From positions 1 to 64,000 of the forward strand of contig JBLHLC010000023.1 in the NCBI GenBank assembly GCA_047619685.1: a stretch of DNA of 64,000 nucleotides. Direction: 5' to 3'. This document shows positions 33,060-42,944 of the stretch, in pieces. A program made the position numbers and the translations under genes. The first letter of the stretch is position 1. Every line of letters begins with the position of its first letter. This DNA is from JABDJZ01 sp047619685. GTDB taxonomy: Bacteria; Bacteroidota; Rhodothermia; Rhodothermales; UBA10348. The notes beneath the pieces are model-generated. The model saw nothing but the letters and a program-made list of their open reading frames with translations. It searched no databases and had not been told where the DNA came from.

Positions 33060-34046
33060 ATGGCCGACATCCCTACACGTTCAAGACTGATTGAACGCCT
33101 CCGTGCAGCCGTTGCGGTTTCTCCTGCACCGGAACGCGACGAGGACGAACACAGGGGCGTGGCGATCACGTTTTGTATCCTGGCCAGCGCGCTCCTCTGG
33201 TTCTCGTTTTCCATGAGAGAGACCTATCAGCGGATGCTGGAGGTACCTGTTGAGGTGGTGAACCTGGATGCGGGCCAGTCGCTGATCGAAATTCCACCCG
33301 CAACGGCTCGGGTGCAGGTAGAGGGCGAGGGTTTCCAACTCCTCAGGCTCTACTACGACCCGCCCTCCATACCCATAGACGCCGCACAGGAGACTGTCGA
33401 TCTGACCGCAGCCGCGCAGGAGGCGATCACCGGTGTGAGGCTGGAAACAATCATTCCGCGGACGATTGTCCTTCAAAAGGATACGCGAGTCTCCAAGCGA
33501 ATCCCGGTAAAGGCGCGCGTGACGGTGGTGCCTCCGCCGGGACATCACGTGGTGGGGAGCCCACACGTCAGTCCGGACTCCGTCACCATTACGGGCGGAC
33601 GATCTGTGCTGCAGGGAATAGAATCCTGGCCCACGAGGTGGCTTCAAGTTCAACCGGAAGCAGACTCTGTGTCCGTAACCGTCACATTTTCGGACTCTCT
33701 GTCCAACTTGATTGAGCTGGACGCAGAGTCAGCCGTCTTCTCGGCCTCTGTGCGCGAGTTTACAGAGGGTGAGAGGTCCGTCGAGATTGTGGTTAGAGGA
33801 TTGCCGCCAGGACAGGAGGTGGTATTCGCGCCCCCGACCGTGCGCGTCATCTTCCAGGTCGCGCTCTCCCAGTTCGAGGCAGCCATGGATGCCCCCGGAT
33901 TCTATGCCGAGATCTCGTATGAGGACGCCAGGGGAGACACCACCGGGAGTCTCGTCCCCGAGATTCACTACCCCGAAGGCATCGAGTTTAGAGAGTATCG
34001 ATTGGATCCGCCGGCGGTGAGCTACTACTTCCTGGGCCTCAACTGA
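33060..34046 (+). CDS. YbbR-domain membrane-anchored protein
   Basis: The product is 328 residues. One TM helix at about 40-56 (VAITFCILASALLWFSFSM) is followed by extracytoplasmic YbbR-like repeats (EVPVEVVNLDAGQSLIEIPPATARVQVEGEG, RIPVKARVTVVPPPGHHVVG...SPDSVTITG, VEIVVRGLPPG). In Firmicutes YbbR (CdaR) regulates a diadenylate cyclase; no cyclase gene is present here. It starts 8 bases after the microcompartment gene, so it may share that transcript. Confidence 0.82.
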   Translation: MADIPTRSRLIERLRAAVAVSPAPERDEDEHRGVAITFCILASALLWFSFSMRETYQRMLEVPVEVVNLDAGQSLIEIPPATARVQVEGEGFQLLRLYYDPPSIPIDAAQETVDLTAAAQEAITGVRLETIIPRTIVLQKDTRVSKRIPVKARVTVVPPPGHHVVGSPHVSPDSVTITGGRSVLQGIESWPTRWLQVQPEADSVSVTVTFSDSLSNLIELDAESAVFSASVREFTEGERSVEIVVRGLPPGQEVVFAPPTVRVIFQVALSQFEAAMDAPGFYAEISYEDARGDTTGSLVPEIHYPEGIEFREYRLDPPAVSYYFLGLN

Positions 34047-34067
34047 CTGGTTGGCAGCAGGATCTGG

Positions 34068-34976
34068 ATGATATATCTCTTCTTGGCCATCTGTTGCAGC
34101 CTTGCGCTCGGTGCCATTTTCAAACATATCAGCGGGCTCGGTCTGGATCGGATGCAACTGTTGGCGTACAACTATCTGGTTGCGTCCGCCGTCGGTGTGA
34201 GTCTTCTCTCGGCTCGAAACCCCGCCGCAGTCCAATTTCTTCGCGATCCTCCTTTTCTGGGTCTGGCCGTTGGAACGGGCTTCGTTCTGGTCTGCGGATT
34301 CTTTGTTTTTGCCCTGTCTACCGAACGGGCTGGAATGTCCATGACCGTGGCCGTGATGCGGGTGGGAGTCGCCATCCCGTTCTTGGCTTCCTGGCTTCTA
34401 TGGGGTGAGGATCCAACGCTTGGTCAGTGGATCGGTCTGGGCCTGGTGGCCGCTGCGCTGTTCATGATCACGCGTCCGAAGAGTCCCAGCGGATCGGGGG
34501 CGAGGAGCGCCGCCACGTCCGGGCCGGGTATCCATCCTGCGTCCGGAGCAGGAGGGTCCGTGGCGTCCATTCTGCTGCTGGTTTTTATCACCGGCGGTTC
34601 GGCGGACCTCATGTTCAAGGGTTTTGATGTCAAGTTCGGCGGGCAGGTGGGTGAGGACGCCTTCATTACCGTCGCGTTTGGAGTGGCCTTCCTTCTTAGT
34701 GCTCTGGTCCTGACGCTCAGGCGCGAGCCCTTGAGGGACGTACCGGCTACAGTCCTATGGGGTGGCCTTCTTGGTCTGGTGAACTACGGTTCGCTCTTGT
34801 TCATCCTTGGCGCCGTGGCCCGCCTGCCTGCCGCAGTCGTTTTCCCTACAAACGCTGTCGCCATTGTGGTCGGAGCCGCTGCACTTGGCGTCATCATCTG
34901 GAAAGAGGAGCTTTCCCTACTCAACCGGGCGGGGGTTGGGCTGGCTGCCGTGGCAGTGCTGTTCCTGAACGCCTGA
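34068..34976 (+). CDS. EamA/DMT-superfamily transporter
   Basis: The 302-residue protein has ten predicted TM helices in two related halves, as in EamA drug/metabolite transporters. The first half has FALSTERAGMSMTVAVMRVGVAIPFLASWLLWGE, and the second ends with VVFPTNAVAIVVGAAALGVIIWKEELSLLNRAGVGLA. A glycine/serine-rich cytoplasmic loop (about 140-165) joins the halves. The substrate is unknown. It lies 21 bases after the YbbR gene. Confidence 0.85.
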   Translation: MIYLFLAICCSLALGAIFKHISGLGLDRMQLLAYNYLVASAVGVSLLSARNPAAVQFLRDPPFLGLAVGTGFVLVCGFFVFALSTERAGMSMTVAVMRVGVAIPFLASWLLWGEDPTLGQWIGLGLVAAALFMITRPKSPSGSGARSAATSGPGIHPASGAGGSVASILLLVFITGGSADLMFKGFDVKFGGQVGEDAFITVAFGVAFLLSALVLTLRREPLRDVPATVLWGGLLGLVNYGSLLFILGAVARLPAAVVFPTNAVAIVVGAAALGVIIWKEELSLLNRAGVGLAAVAVLFLNA

Positions 34977-35073
34977 TGGTCAGCGCCCGTTTGTACCTTA
35001 AAGCACGCGGGGGGCGGCGACGCGATCGCTGCGGCCTTTCCAGATCTCTCAAACCAGCAAATTCGCGGACCCG

Positions 35074-35733
35074 TTGACTGACCCAGGAGCGAAAGGAGGG
35101 TTTTTCAAGCGCCTCGACGCACCTGCGTTCGTCGAGTTACCGACGGGGATTTTTTCCACTGACGGGCTGTGGTTTCATACTTCGCTCGCGGATCTGACCG
35201 AATTTGCAGCCCCGGTGCTGGAGCGCGTTCCCCTTGAGAAACTCCTGAGAGATGCGGCTGCATGGGTTCGCTCCCCCGGGACCTTTGCGCTATGGGCGGC
35301 GCTGATCGCGCTGTTTCTAAGGTCCGTCCCGGTGGCGACACTCGCGGGAGTAGTCGGGTTTGCGGGATGGACAGTGTTGTCTCCCGGGCTCGTCTTTCGC
35401 CCCATGGTGCGTTTGTTCGCGCTATTGCAGTTTCCGCTCCTGGTAGGGGGGGCATACATCGCCGTGCTCAGTTGGATGGCCCCAGGAGCCGAATACACCG
35501 CTGTGGCGTTCGGGTTGTTGTGGTTTGTGCTGATCAGATGGGGAATCCTGGAGAAGCTCCTCGACCCTGTCCTGAGACCTGTTTTGGAGCGCATCTACGG
35601 CCTGCCCGTGCCTGATCAGGTCTTGCGAGGCCTCATCATCCGACATGCGCTGGCACACCGCCTTTCTATCGGAGACCTGGACGACATGGAGCGGCGCATG
35701 CTGGAGATCGGGCACAGGCACAGAAACAAGTAG
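35074..35733 (+). CDS. Hypothetical membrane protein
   Basis: The product is 219 residues, start TTG 35074, with AGGAGCGAAAGGAGG-like purines just inside the frame. Three or four hydrophobic segments (about 72-88, 92-108, 117-135, 145-160) are followed by a charged C-terminal tail (LSIGDLDDMERRMLEIGHRHRNK). No family is recognised. It lies between the EamA transporter and the phosphatase gene, which starts 4 bases after its stop. Confidence 0.6.
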   Translation: MTDPGAKGGFFKRLDAPAFVELPTGIFSTDGLWFHTSLADLTEFAAPVLERVPLEKLLRDAAAWVRSPGTFALWAALIALFLRSVPVATLAGVVGFAGWTVLSPGLVFRPMVRLFALLQFPLLVGGAYIAVLSWMAPGAEYTAVAFGLLWFVLIRWGILEKLLDPVLRPVLERIYGLPVPDQVLRGLIIRHALAHRLSIGDLDDMERRMLEIGHRHRNK

Positions 35734-35737
35734 GTGC

Positions 35738-36382
35738 ATGACTGACAGGTCCTTCTCGCTCTATCTGGCTCGGCATGGCGAGACCGAGTACAATCGACGA
35801 CGACTCATGCAGGGTCGTTCGGTGGATGCCAGTTTGAATGAGGCAGGCTTGCTCCAGGCTCGCGCCCTCGCGGATCGGTTTTCCGACCAGCGGGTGGACG
35901 CTTTGTACGCCAGTCCGCTACAGCGCTCTCTGCAGACGGCCACGGCCGTCGGAGAAGGGCTTGGACTGGTGCCCTCGATCCTGCCGGAGATCGGCGAGAT
36001 GTACTGGGGAACGCTTGAGGGCAAGCCCATTGCAGAGTTCAAGGACTATCTCAAGCAGGTCGGCAGTGACTGGCGGTCCGGGGAGTTTGACCACAATGTG
36101 GGTGGCGGCGAAAGTATCCTGGACGTTCAGGCCAGGGCCCAAATGGCACTCGGCAAACTCTGTGCTGCCCACGGGAACGGAGAAAACGTTTTGGTTGTAA
36201 CTCACGGGCGGTTTCTTCGTGTGATTCTGACTGTGGCCCTGCCCGATTCGGACCTGACACACATGGATGAATTTGGCCATGCGAATACGGGCATTTATCT
36301 GCTGGAATTCGACGGCGCCGTCTTTACTCTTCATCTGAGAAATTGCACTAGGCACCTGCCCAAGACCGAAGAAGCAGCCTGA
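35738..36382 (+). CDS. Histidine phosphatase (phosphoglycerate-mutase-like) family protein
   Basis: The 214-residue protein has the catalytic RHGETEYN motif near the N terminus (LYLARHGETEYNRRRLMQG), the second Arg in YASPLQRSLQT, the acidic EIGEMYWGTLEG and the second His in VVTHGRFLR. Members include cofactor-dependent phosphoglycerate mutases, fructose-2,6-bisphosphatases and cobalamin phosphatases; the substrate here is unknown. ATG 35738 is preferred over the frame opening at 35645 because homology begins there. It overlaps menF as TGATG, so it is probably translated together with it. Confidence 0.9.
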   Translation: MTDRSFSLYLARHGETEYNRRRLMQGRSVDASLNEAGLLQARALADRFSDQRVDALYASPLQRSLQTATAVGEGLGLVPSILPEIGEMYWGTLEGKPIAEFKDYLKQVGSDWRSGEFDHNVGGGESILDVQARAQMALGKLCAAHGNGENVLVVTHGRFLRVILTVALPDSDLTHMDEFGHANTGIYLLEFDGAVFTLHLRNCTRHLPKTEEAA

Positions 36383-37764
36383 TGTCCCTTACCGAGACAC
36401 GGTCCGAAATCACGGACCTTCTTTCCTTACTGGCCGAAGCGGTCGCCCGAAGAATTTCCTCACAAGAGGCTGGCGTCCTGCGGGTGGCCGTCCCTGCGCC
36501 GACCGTGGACCCGTTCCAGTGGCTGAAGGCCCAACCCGTTGGTGCGCGGGCTCTCTGGTCTCCACGAGGAACACGTCGCCTGGTGGCCATGTCGGGAATA
36601 GCCGATGTCTACGAGGGTAGCGCCCGCCCTGACTTTGATCGACTCAGCAAGTACATGGGTCATCAGCTTGCCGATGCCGAACCGTCGGTGCACTATTACG
36701 GCGGGGTCCGATTCGACCAGGGGCGGCCCATCGGAGACGAGTGGGCTTCTTTCGGTTCGCTGCGTTTCGTGTTGCCCAGGTTTGAATTGGCCCAGACGGA
36801 TACGGGGATGGACCTGGTCTGTAATGTGGTCCCTCACCGGGATCGCTCCAATATGGGCGGCATTCTGGAGGAGATCCGAAATCTCGCGTGGCCGACCGAT
36901 GCAGAACCCAGCGGTCTTCCGGCAGCCGTCGCGCGCCACGACGAGCCCAGCCGGCCGGCATGGCTGGCGCGCGTTCAGGAATCGTTGGATGCAATCGAGT
37001 CCCTCGAAATCCAGAAAGTGGTGCTGGCCCGCCGTTCAACCTTCGAGTTCGACGCCCCAGTTTCGCCCATCGATCTCATCGCCCGACTGCACGCAGAAAC
37101 GCCCAACCGATTCCACTATCTGGTAGAGACGGAGGACGGGTCTGCCTTCCTGGGGGCAACGCCGGAGCGCCTGGTGCGGCGCGAGGAATCCTATGTCTTC
37201 ACAGAGGCTGTTGCCGGGACCCGGCCTGCCGTCGAAAACAAAGATGACGATGCCGAGCTGCTGGCCGCCCTCCTGGACAGCGAAAAAGAGCAGCGTGAGC
37301 ATCTCTGCGTGCGTTGGGCCATAGAAGAGATTCTACGGCCGTTCTGCGACACCCTTGTGGTAGACGCGCATGCGTCGGAAATGCGCTTGTCCCAGGGCCG
37401 GCACCTGGTCTCTAGATTCAACGGGGTCCTGAACGACGGCGTGGAAACCTGGCAACTGGTTCGTCACCTCCACCCGACACCGGCCGTCGGAGGTTATCCT
37501 GCCCCAGCGGCGATTCGCGTGATTCGGAGGATGGAGTCCTTCGATCGGGGTTGGTATGCGGGGCCCATTGGATGGGTAGGCAGGGACGAAGCGGAGTTTG
37601 CGGTCGCCCTGCGGTGTGCGCTCGTGAAGGATGACGCAATGCATATATACTCCGGGGCTGGCATCGTACAGGGAAGCGAACCCCAGTCGGAATGGGACGA
37701 GATCGAACACAAGATCATCGACTTTACCCGGGTCCTGGGCCTCTCAGGTGTTGCAGCCCAATAA
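36382..37764 (+). CDS. menF: Isochorismate synthase (menaquinone pathway)
   Basis: The 460-residue enzyme isomerises chorismate to isochorismate, first step of menaquinone synthesis. The chorismate-binding domain has KVVLARR (catalytic Lys region), GATPERLVRRE, EAVAGTRPA, HPTPAVGGYP, GWYAGPIGW and SGAGIVQGSEP. These match MenF/EntC rather than anthranilate synthase. Context confirms this, since menD begins inside its last codons. First of a menF-menD-menH run. Confidence 0.93.
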   Translation: MSLTETRSEITDLLSLLAEAVARRISSQEAGVLRVAVPAPTVDPFQWLKAQPVGARALWSPRGTRRLVAMSGIADVYEGSARPDFDRLSKYMGHQLADAEPSVHYYGGVRFDQGRPIGDEWASFGSLRFVLPRFELAQTDTGMDLVCNVVPHRDRSNMGGILEEIRNLAWPTDAEPSGLPAAVARHDEPSRPAWLARVQESLDAIESLEIQKVVLARRSTFEFDAPVSPIDLIARLHAETPNRFHYLVETEDGSAFLGATPERLVRREESYVFTEAVAGTRPAVENKDDDAELLAALLDSEKEQREHLCVRWAIEEILRPFCDTLVVDAHASEMRLSQGRHLVSRFNGVLNDGVETWQLVRHLHPTPAVGGYPAPAAIRVIRRMESFDRGWYAGPIGWVGRDEAEFAVALRCALVKDDAMHIYSGAGIVQGSEPQSEWDEIEHKIIDFTRVLGLSGVAAQ

Positions 37765-39559
37765 CACCCAACTATGGGCCGAGGCCCTGATTGACGAACT
37801 CGCGCGGGGCGGGGTGGCAGTGGTGACAATTTGTCCGGGCTCTCGTTCGACCCCACTTGTTGCCGCTGTTGCTGCTCACCCCGGGATGCAGGCCGTTGTC
37901 CATGTGGACGAAAGGGCTGCGGCCTTCTTTTGCCTCGGATATGGCCGAGCCACCGGGAGGCCGGCCGCGTGGATAACCACCTCTGGCACCGCCGTTACCC
38001 ATGGATTGCCTGCGGTGGTCGAGGCGTCGATGGATGGGGTGCCTATGGTCTGCCTGACCGCCGACAGGCCCGACGAGTTGCGAAACACCGGGGCCAACCA
38101 GACCATCTGGCAACCAGGCATATTCGGATCGTATCCGCGATTCGCCCTGGACCTCCCCGCGCCGGGTGACGGACAAGATGCGTCGTTTGCCCGGGCCCAG
38201 GTTCGCGCCGCGCTGGAGGCAGCGAATCCCGGGGATCTGAGCCAATCCTTGCCCGGCCCGGTCCACTTGAATTGCCCCTTTCGGAAACCTCTGGAGCCGA
38301 CAGGGCCTGCCGCATTTGCGGCGGCGCGGGTGTCCGAACCCGCGGCGGCAGAACGCGGGGCGCCGGCGCCCGAACCCGCGGCGCCGATCCCCCAAGCCCC
38401 GGCCCCCGGCGTCCCGGCAGGTCCTGACGGGGTCTATACCAGGAGCGCGGCAAAGAATTTGGAGGATGTCCTGCGGAACGTCAGTAGCGGCGTTGTACTT
38501 GCCGGGCGACTCGACGCCGCGCAGGCCCTGGCCGCCGCCCGTCTGGCGGGGCGTTTGGGGTGGCCGCTACTTCCCGATGTGTGCTCTCAGCTCAGACTGG
38601 GGCCGACACCGGCCCATGTCATCACATACGCAGACCTGATTGCCGGCGAGGCCGTGCCTTGGCCGCAAGTGGTCATCCAGGTGGGTCGGGTGCCAGTTTC
38701 TCAGCGACTGATGCGCTGGCTTGCCGGCGGAAAGCCAGCGGTTTGGGCGGTCATCGCGGACGGGAATGGCAGAATCGATCCCCACGAATGCGTCACCCAC
38801 CGCCTGGCCCCGGCGGCAGCTGGTTGCGACGCGCTGTTGCCGGGCGCAACGGCCGCGGAGGGCCAGGCCGGATTGGGCCAGCCCAGTGCATTTGCGCGCG
38901 CATGGATCGAAGCGCAGGAAAAAGTGACCCGTCTTCTGCCCCACGCCATCCGCTCGGCCAAAGACGGGGCGCACCTCACCGAGCCTGCAATTGCGGCAAT
39001 GGTGGCTTCGAGCCTTCCGGCGGGCCATGGCCTGTTTCTGGCCTCCAGTATGCCGATCCGGGACATGAACACGTTCGCTGGCCAATCAGGGACCGCCCCT
39101 CTTGTGGTCGCGGCCAACCGGGGAGCCAGCGGCATAGACGGGACCCTCGCAACTGCTGCGGGGGTTTCGGCGGGCCTGGACGCGCCGACTACAGTGCTGA
39201 TCGGGGACCTTGCCCTCATCCACGATCTCAACAGCCTGGCGTTGATTCGCAATCGGCCGGTGACGGTGGTGTTGATCAACAACGACGGGGGCGGGATTTT
39301 TTCTTTCCTGCCCATCGCGAAACGCACCGACCTTTTTGAGCCTTACTTCGGCGCATCGCATGGCATTAGATTCGAGCACGCGGCCAAGCTGTTTGGGATA
39401 GACTATTTCGATCCGTCAACCCCTGAAGAGTTCATCCGAGCGTACGAGAATGCAGTGATCTCGGGCGGACCGACCTTGATTGAAGTGAGCACTGTGCGGT
39501 CCGAGAACGTGACGGAACACGTTCGCCTCAGATCCCTGGTCGCAGAATGGCTGGCCTGA
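37748..39559 (+). CDS. menD: 2-succinyl-5-enolpyruvyl-6-hydroxy-3-cyclohexene-1-carboxylate synthase
   Basis: The protein has about 603 residues from GTG 37748; it overlaps menF by 17 bases. This thiamine-diphosphate enzyme joins isochorismate and 2-oxoglutarate. Motifs: ICPGSRSTPL near the start, DERAAAFFCLGYGRATGRPAAW, TADRPDELRNTGANQT, and the ThDP-binding GDLALIHDLNSL with LINNDGGGIFSFLP. A Pro/Ala-rich insertion (about residues 195-225, APAPEPAAPIPQAPAP) is unusual and looks like a flexible linker between the N-terminal and middle domains. The frame is open upstream to 37631, but this lies within menF. Confidence 0.94.
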   Translation: MLQPNNTQLWAEALIDELARGGVAVVTICPGSRSTPLVAAVAAHPGMQAVVHVDERAAAFFCLGYGRATGRPAAWITTSGTAVTHGLPAVVEASMDGVPMVCLTADRPDELRNTGANQTIWQPGIFGSYPRFALDLPAPGDGQDASFARAQVRAALEAANPGDLSQSLPGPVHLNCPFRKPLEPTGPAAFAAARVSEPAAAERGAPAPEPAAPIPQAPAPGVPAGPDGVYTRSAAKNLEDVLRNVSSGVVLAGRLDAAQALAAARLAGRLGWPLLPDVCSQLRLGPTPAHVITYADLIAGEAVPWPQVVIQVGRVPVSQRLMRWLAGGKPAVWAVIADGNGRIDPHECVTHRLAPAAAGCDALLPGATAAEGQAGLGQPSAFARAWIEAQEKVTRLLPHAIRSAKDGAHLTEPAIAAMVASSLPAGHGLFLASSMPIRDMNTFAGQSGTAPLVVAANRGASGIDGTLATAAGVSAGLDAPTTVLIGDLALIHDLNSLALIRNRPVTVVLINNDGGGIFSFLPIAKRTDLFEPYFGASHGIRFEHAAKLFGIDYFDPSTPEEFIRAYENAVISGGPTLIEVSTVRSENVTEHVRLRSLVAEWLA

Positions 39560-40410
39560 ACTGTCGTCACTGGGGGACCCAAGGCGCGCCCTGTATCGTG
39601 CTTTTGCACGGGTTCATGGGTACCGGAGCCGACTGGGAGGCGGTTGCCCGGCAGTTGATTCCGGAGTTCCAGGTGCTTGCGCCAGATCTGCCGGGGCACG
39701 GCGCGTCCACGGGCCGAAGTGAAGCAGAGTATACCCTGTTCGGCGCAGCGGAGGCCGTCCTACAAACCGTCGGGACTTTCGTTGCCGAATCCCCGGTGCT
39801 GGGCGGGTATTCGCTCGGGGGCCGGGTCGCGCTCCACGCTGCGTTCGGGGCGTCCCGGCTGGCACCACCTCCAGGCCAGGGCTGGGTGGCCGGTCTCGGG
39901 TTGGTTTCGGCGCACACGGGCCTGCCAGAGGCGGACAGAAAAAATCGTATCCGCGTCGATACGGACCGCGCGCGCGATCTGGAGGCGGATTATGCGGCGT
40001 TTCTGGACACTTGGTTCAGGCTCCCGCTCTTCCGGACCCTGAGCGCCAACAAGAGGCAGGGGTTGACCGCCCGGCGCCTGGAGACCGGCACGCCCGTAGA
40101 ACTCGCCAGGGCATTGACGGGGATGTCAACGGGGCTGCAGGACGACTACGGGCATCGGGTGGCTTCTCCCCACGTTCCCGTGTCCTTCTGCGCGGGTGCC
40201 GCCGACACGCCGTACGCAGAACTGGCCCAGCTTCTCGGACGTATGGGGGCTCAAGTGCCTGACACGCCTGGGGATGGTCTCCACGTGACCATTCACCCCG
40301 GTGCGGGGCACAATCTCCCTCTGGAGTCGCCAGATTTTGTGGCAGGCCAGCTTCGGGCACTTTGCCGCCGAGCGTTCGCGAATCGGAACCGCCTCCCGTA
40401 TATCCGGTAG
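39547..40410 (+). CDS. menH: 2-succinyl-6-hydroxy-2,4-cyclohexadiene-1-carboxylate synthase (alpha/beta hydrolase)
   Basis: The 287-residue alpha/beta hydrolase removes pyruvate from the MenD product. It has the oxyanion region VLLHGFMGTGADW, DLPGHGAS, the nucleophile elbow GYSLGGR and the C-terminal GAGHNLPLE His. The start overlaps menD by 13 bases. Position after menD and the MenH-type LHGFMG and GYSLGGR motifs support the call over a generic hydrolase. Confidence 0.88.
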   Translation: MAGLNCRHWGTQGAPCIVLLHGFMGTGADWEAVARQLIPEFQVLAPDLPGHGASTGRSEAEYTLFGAAEAVLQTVGTFVAESPVLGGYSLGGRVALHAAFGASRLAPPPGQGWVAGLGLVSAHTGLPEADRKNRIRVDTDRARDLEADYAAFLDTWFRLPLFRTLSANKRQGLTARRLETGTPVELARALTGMSTGLQDDYGHRVASPHVPVSFCAGAADTPYAELAQLLGRMGAQVPDTPGDGLHVTIHPGAGHNLPLESPDFVAGQLRALCRRAFANRNRLPYIR

Positions 40411-40457
40411 TCCGCGGGCGAATAATCACCTCCAAGCGTATACCCGGCGAACCCCCT

Positions 40458-42944
40458 GTGACAGCCCGATCCCGCCGAACGCCTCCGTCATCTCCCTTGT
40501 GGTTTCAAGCCTGGAATGATCTGAGTAGCCGGGCGCGCCACGGCATCTGCCTGGCCACGCTGGCCATCGTCGCCTTGGGCTTCATGGCCCCGGAGCTCTT
40601 CTCCAGCCGGGAGTTGGTCGGGGGTGACATCGTTCAGTGGAAGGCCATGGCGCAGTCCATTTTCGATTGGGAGGCCGCCACCGGACAAAAACCTCTATGG
40701 GCTACGGGCCCGTTCATGGGGATGCCCAGCGTCGAAATTTCGTATCCAGCAAGTGTGCCCCAGATCGACGACATCGCCCGGTTGTTGCGTGAGTTATTCT
40801 GGCCGACCTCGCACCTGCTCATTCTGTTTGGCGGCACCTACGGACTGGTTTATTCCCTGACCCGCGACCGGTGGTCCGGCGTGCTGGCCGCGGTTGCATT
40901 CGGGCTGACAACCTACCTGCCCATTCTCCTGATCGCAGGCCACCATTCGAAGTTTGTCGCGCTGGCCCTGGCGCCCTGGCTTTTCTGGGCGTTTGCATAC
41001 ACCCGGAAATCTCCGGGCCTGATGTCCGCGCTCCTTTTCGCCATTGCCACGGCTGCCAGTTTGAGGGCGGGCCATGTTCAGATCACGTACTATGCGGCGT
41101 TTACGTTGGGCGTCTGGTGGTTGGTGGACACGGTGCGCGCCGTTCAGGCCGGCAATCTGAAGTCGGCCATGCAGTCTACGGCCTGGCTTGTGCTTGGTGG
41201 GATTCTGGGGGTTCTGATGGTGGCGGACCCGTACCTGGCAAAAGCCGAGTACAAACGATTTACGATTCGGGGTGCGGCTGCCGGAGGGATGGAAGGCGGC
41301 ATGGGGTGGGACTACGCGATGGGTTGGAGTCAGGGCTGGGCCGAAATGCTCACGCTTGTTGTCCCCAATGCCTTTGGAGGCAGCGGGGCCAGCTACTGGG
41401 GACCCAAGGTCTTTACGGCCGGGCCGCACTACATCGGAGGTGCGGTCCTCCTCCTGGCGGCGTACGCCGTAGCCTCGGTCAGGCGCCCGGCGGTCCTGGG
41501 TCTGGCAATCGCCGCCCTGCTGATGACTGCTTTTGCACTCGGGGAGAATCTGGAGCCGCTCAACCGGTTGATGTTCAATTACTTCCCGCTGTTTGACGCC
41601 TTCAGGGTGCCCGAGACCTGGCTGGCCATGGTCGCACTGGTTCTCGCTATCCTCGCGGGGTTTGGACTGAGAGAGGTCATCCGACATGTCCCGGACCCCG
41701 CCGACGAGGAGAGGTTGAATCTTGGCGTTATTCGGCTGGCATCCATCGGCGTAGGTCTGGCGGCCATCATCATGCTTTTCGGAACCAGCGCCCTGGATTT
41801 CGAACGGCCCAATGAATTGGAGTCTCTGGCTCGCCAAGTGGCGGCGTCCAGGCCCGACGTCTCGCTGCAGGACCCCCAGACAATCCAGTTGCTTCGGCAG
41901 ACCATTGAACGGGTACAGGACGACCGCAAGGACCTGTTCTCGGCCGATGCGCGCCGCACGTTCCTCTTCGTACTGCTCGCCGGCGGCCTGCTGGTTGCGG
42001 TGCGAAAGCGGAAACTGCCGGGGTTTGCGGCACAGGCAGGACTCGTGTTATTGGTTGTTCTCGACCTCGGAGGTGTTGGCCGGCGCTATTTCAATTCCGA
42101 GATCCTCGTACCTGCCCGGCAGGCCGAGCGTGTGATTCCGGAGTACGGGTTCGACACGTTCCTCAAGGAGCGCCGCGCCGAGGCCGGGGGGCTGGGCCAT
42201 TTCCGGGTTCTTTCGCTGGAGGGGGATCCGACCGTCACCTCTCGCCCGGCCTTTCACCATGAGTCGTTGGGTGGTTATCACGGCGCCAAGCTGCGGCGGT
42301 ACCAGGACTTTCTTGAGAACATCCTGTTCGACCGCTCGACCGGCCTTCCATCGCGGGCGGGTTTGGCTCTCTCCAACACCCATTACGTAGTTGCCAGGAA
42401 CGCGCTGCCGGGGATGCAACCCGTCTTCTCCGATCAGGCGACGGGATTCACAGTGTTCGAAGTGACGGATCCGCTTGCCAGGGGTTTCTTTGTGAACGAA
42501 GTCGTTGCCGAACCCTCGCCGGAAGGGCAGTGGCGGCGGCTGGCTTCGCCCGATTTTAACCCCGCCCAGACTGCGGTCGTCCAGGAGGACCCGGGTCTAT
42601 TGGCCGTTCCCGACAGCGTGCATTCGCAGGTCGACTTGGTCCGCTACACGCCCGATGAGATAACCTGGCGCGTGGACACCGCCGCACCTCGCCTGTTTGT
42701 GGCTTCCGAAGTGTATTACCCCGGAGGCTGGACAGCCACATTGGACGGCCAGTCCGTCCCCATCCTGGCGGCAGATTATCTGCTTCGAGGAGTCCGGGTG
42801 CCGGCCGGCCAGCACGAGCTGATCATGACTTTCAGACCTCCTGGACGCCGGGCGGGACTGTTCGTGGCGTGGGGATCCACGGCAGGCGTTTACGGCCTGC
42901 TCATTTTCCTGTTGATTGTCGCATGGAGACGAAAACGCGCATAA
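40458..42944 (+). CDS. YfhO-family membrane protein
   Basis: The protein has about 828 residues, start GTG 40458 (the frame is open back into menH). About 12-13 TM helices with GGDIVQWKAM, GMPSVEISYP and LFGGTYGLVYSLTRD near the N terminus are followed by a C-terminal beta domain (FVASEVYYPGGWTATLDG) typical of YfhO. YfhO proteins are GT-C-like and have been linked to glycosylation of lipoteichoic acid in Firmicutes; in this lineage they are near polysaccharide genes. Its stop overlaps the methyltransferase start (TAATG). First gene of the polysaccharide block. Confidence 0.88.
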   Translation: MTARSRRTPPSSPLWFQAWNDLSSRARHGICLATLAIVALGFMAPELFSSRELVGGDIVQWKAMAQSIFDWEAATGQKPLWATGPFMGMPSVEISYPASVPQIDDIARLLRELFWPTSHLLILFGGTYGLVYSLTRDRWSGVLAAVAFGLTTYLPILLIAGHHSKFVALALAPWLFWAFAYTRKSPGLMSALLFAIATAASLRAGHVQITYYAAFTLGVWWLVDTVRAVQAGNLKSAMQSTAWLVLGGILGVLMVADPYLAKAEYKRFTIRGAAAGGMEGGMGWDYAMGWSQGWAEMLTLVVPNAFGGSGASYWGPKVFTAGPHYIGGAVLLLAAYAVASVRRPAVLGLAIAALLMTAFALGENLEPLNRLMFNYFPLFDAFRVPETWLAMVALVLAILAGFGLREVIRHVPDPADEERLNLGVIRLASIGVGLAAIIMLFGTSALDFERPNELESLARQVAASRPDVSLQDPQTIQLLRQTIERVQDDRKDLFSADARRTFLFVLLAGGLLVAVRKRKLPGFAAQAGLVLLVVLDLGGVGRRYFNSEILVPARQAERVIPEYGFDTFLKERRAEAGGLGHFRVLSLEGDPTVTSRPAFHHESLGGYHGAKLRRYQDFLENILFDRSTGLPSRAGLALSNTHYVVARNALPGMQPVFSDQATGFTVFEVTDPLARGFFVNEVVAEPSPEGQWRRLASPDFNPAQTAVVQEDPGLLAVPDSVHSQVDLVRYTPDEITWRVDTAAPRLFVASEVYYPGGWTATLDGQSVPILAADYLLRGVRVPAGQHELIMTFRPPGRRAGLFVAWGSTAGVYGLLIFLLIVAWRRKRA

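Noticed and set aside
40794..41837. 347-codon open frame on the minus strand
   Set aside because: It is the antisense shadow of the YfhO gene; the composition is Gln/Arg-rich and unlike a folded protein.
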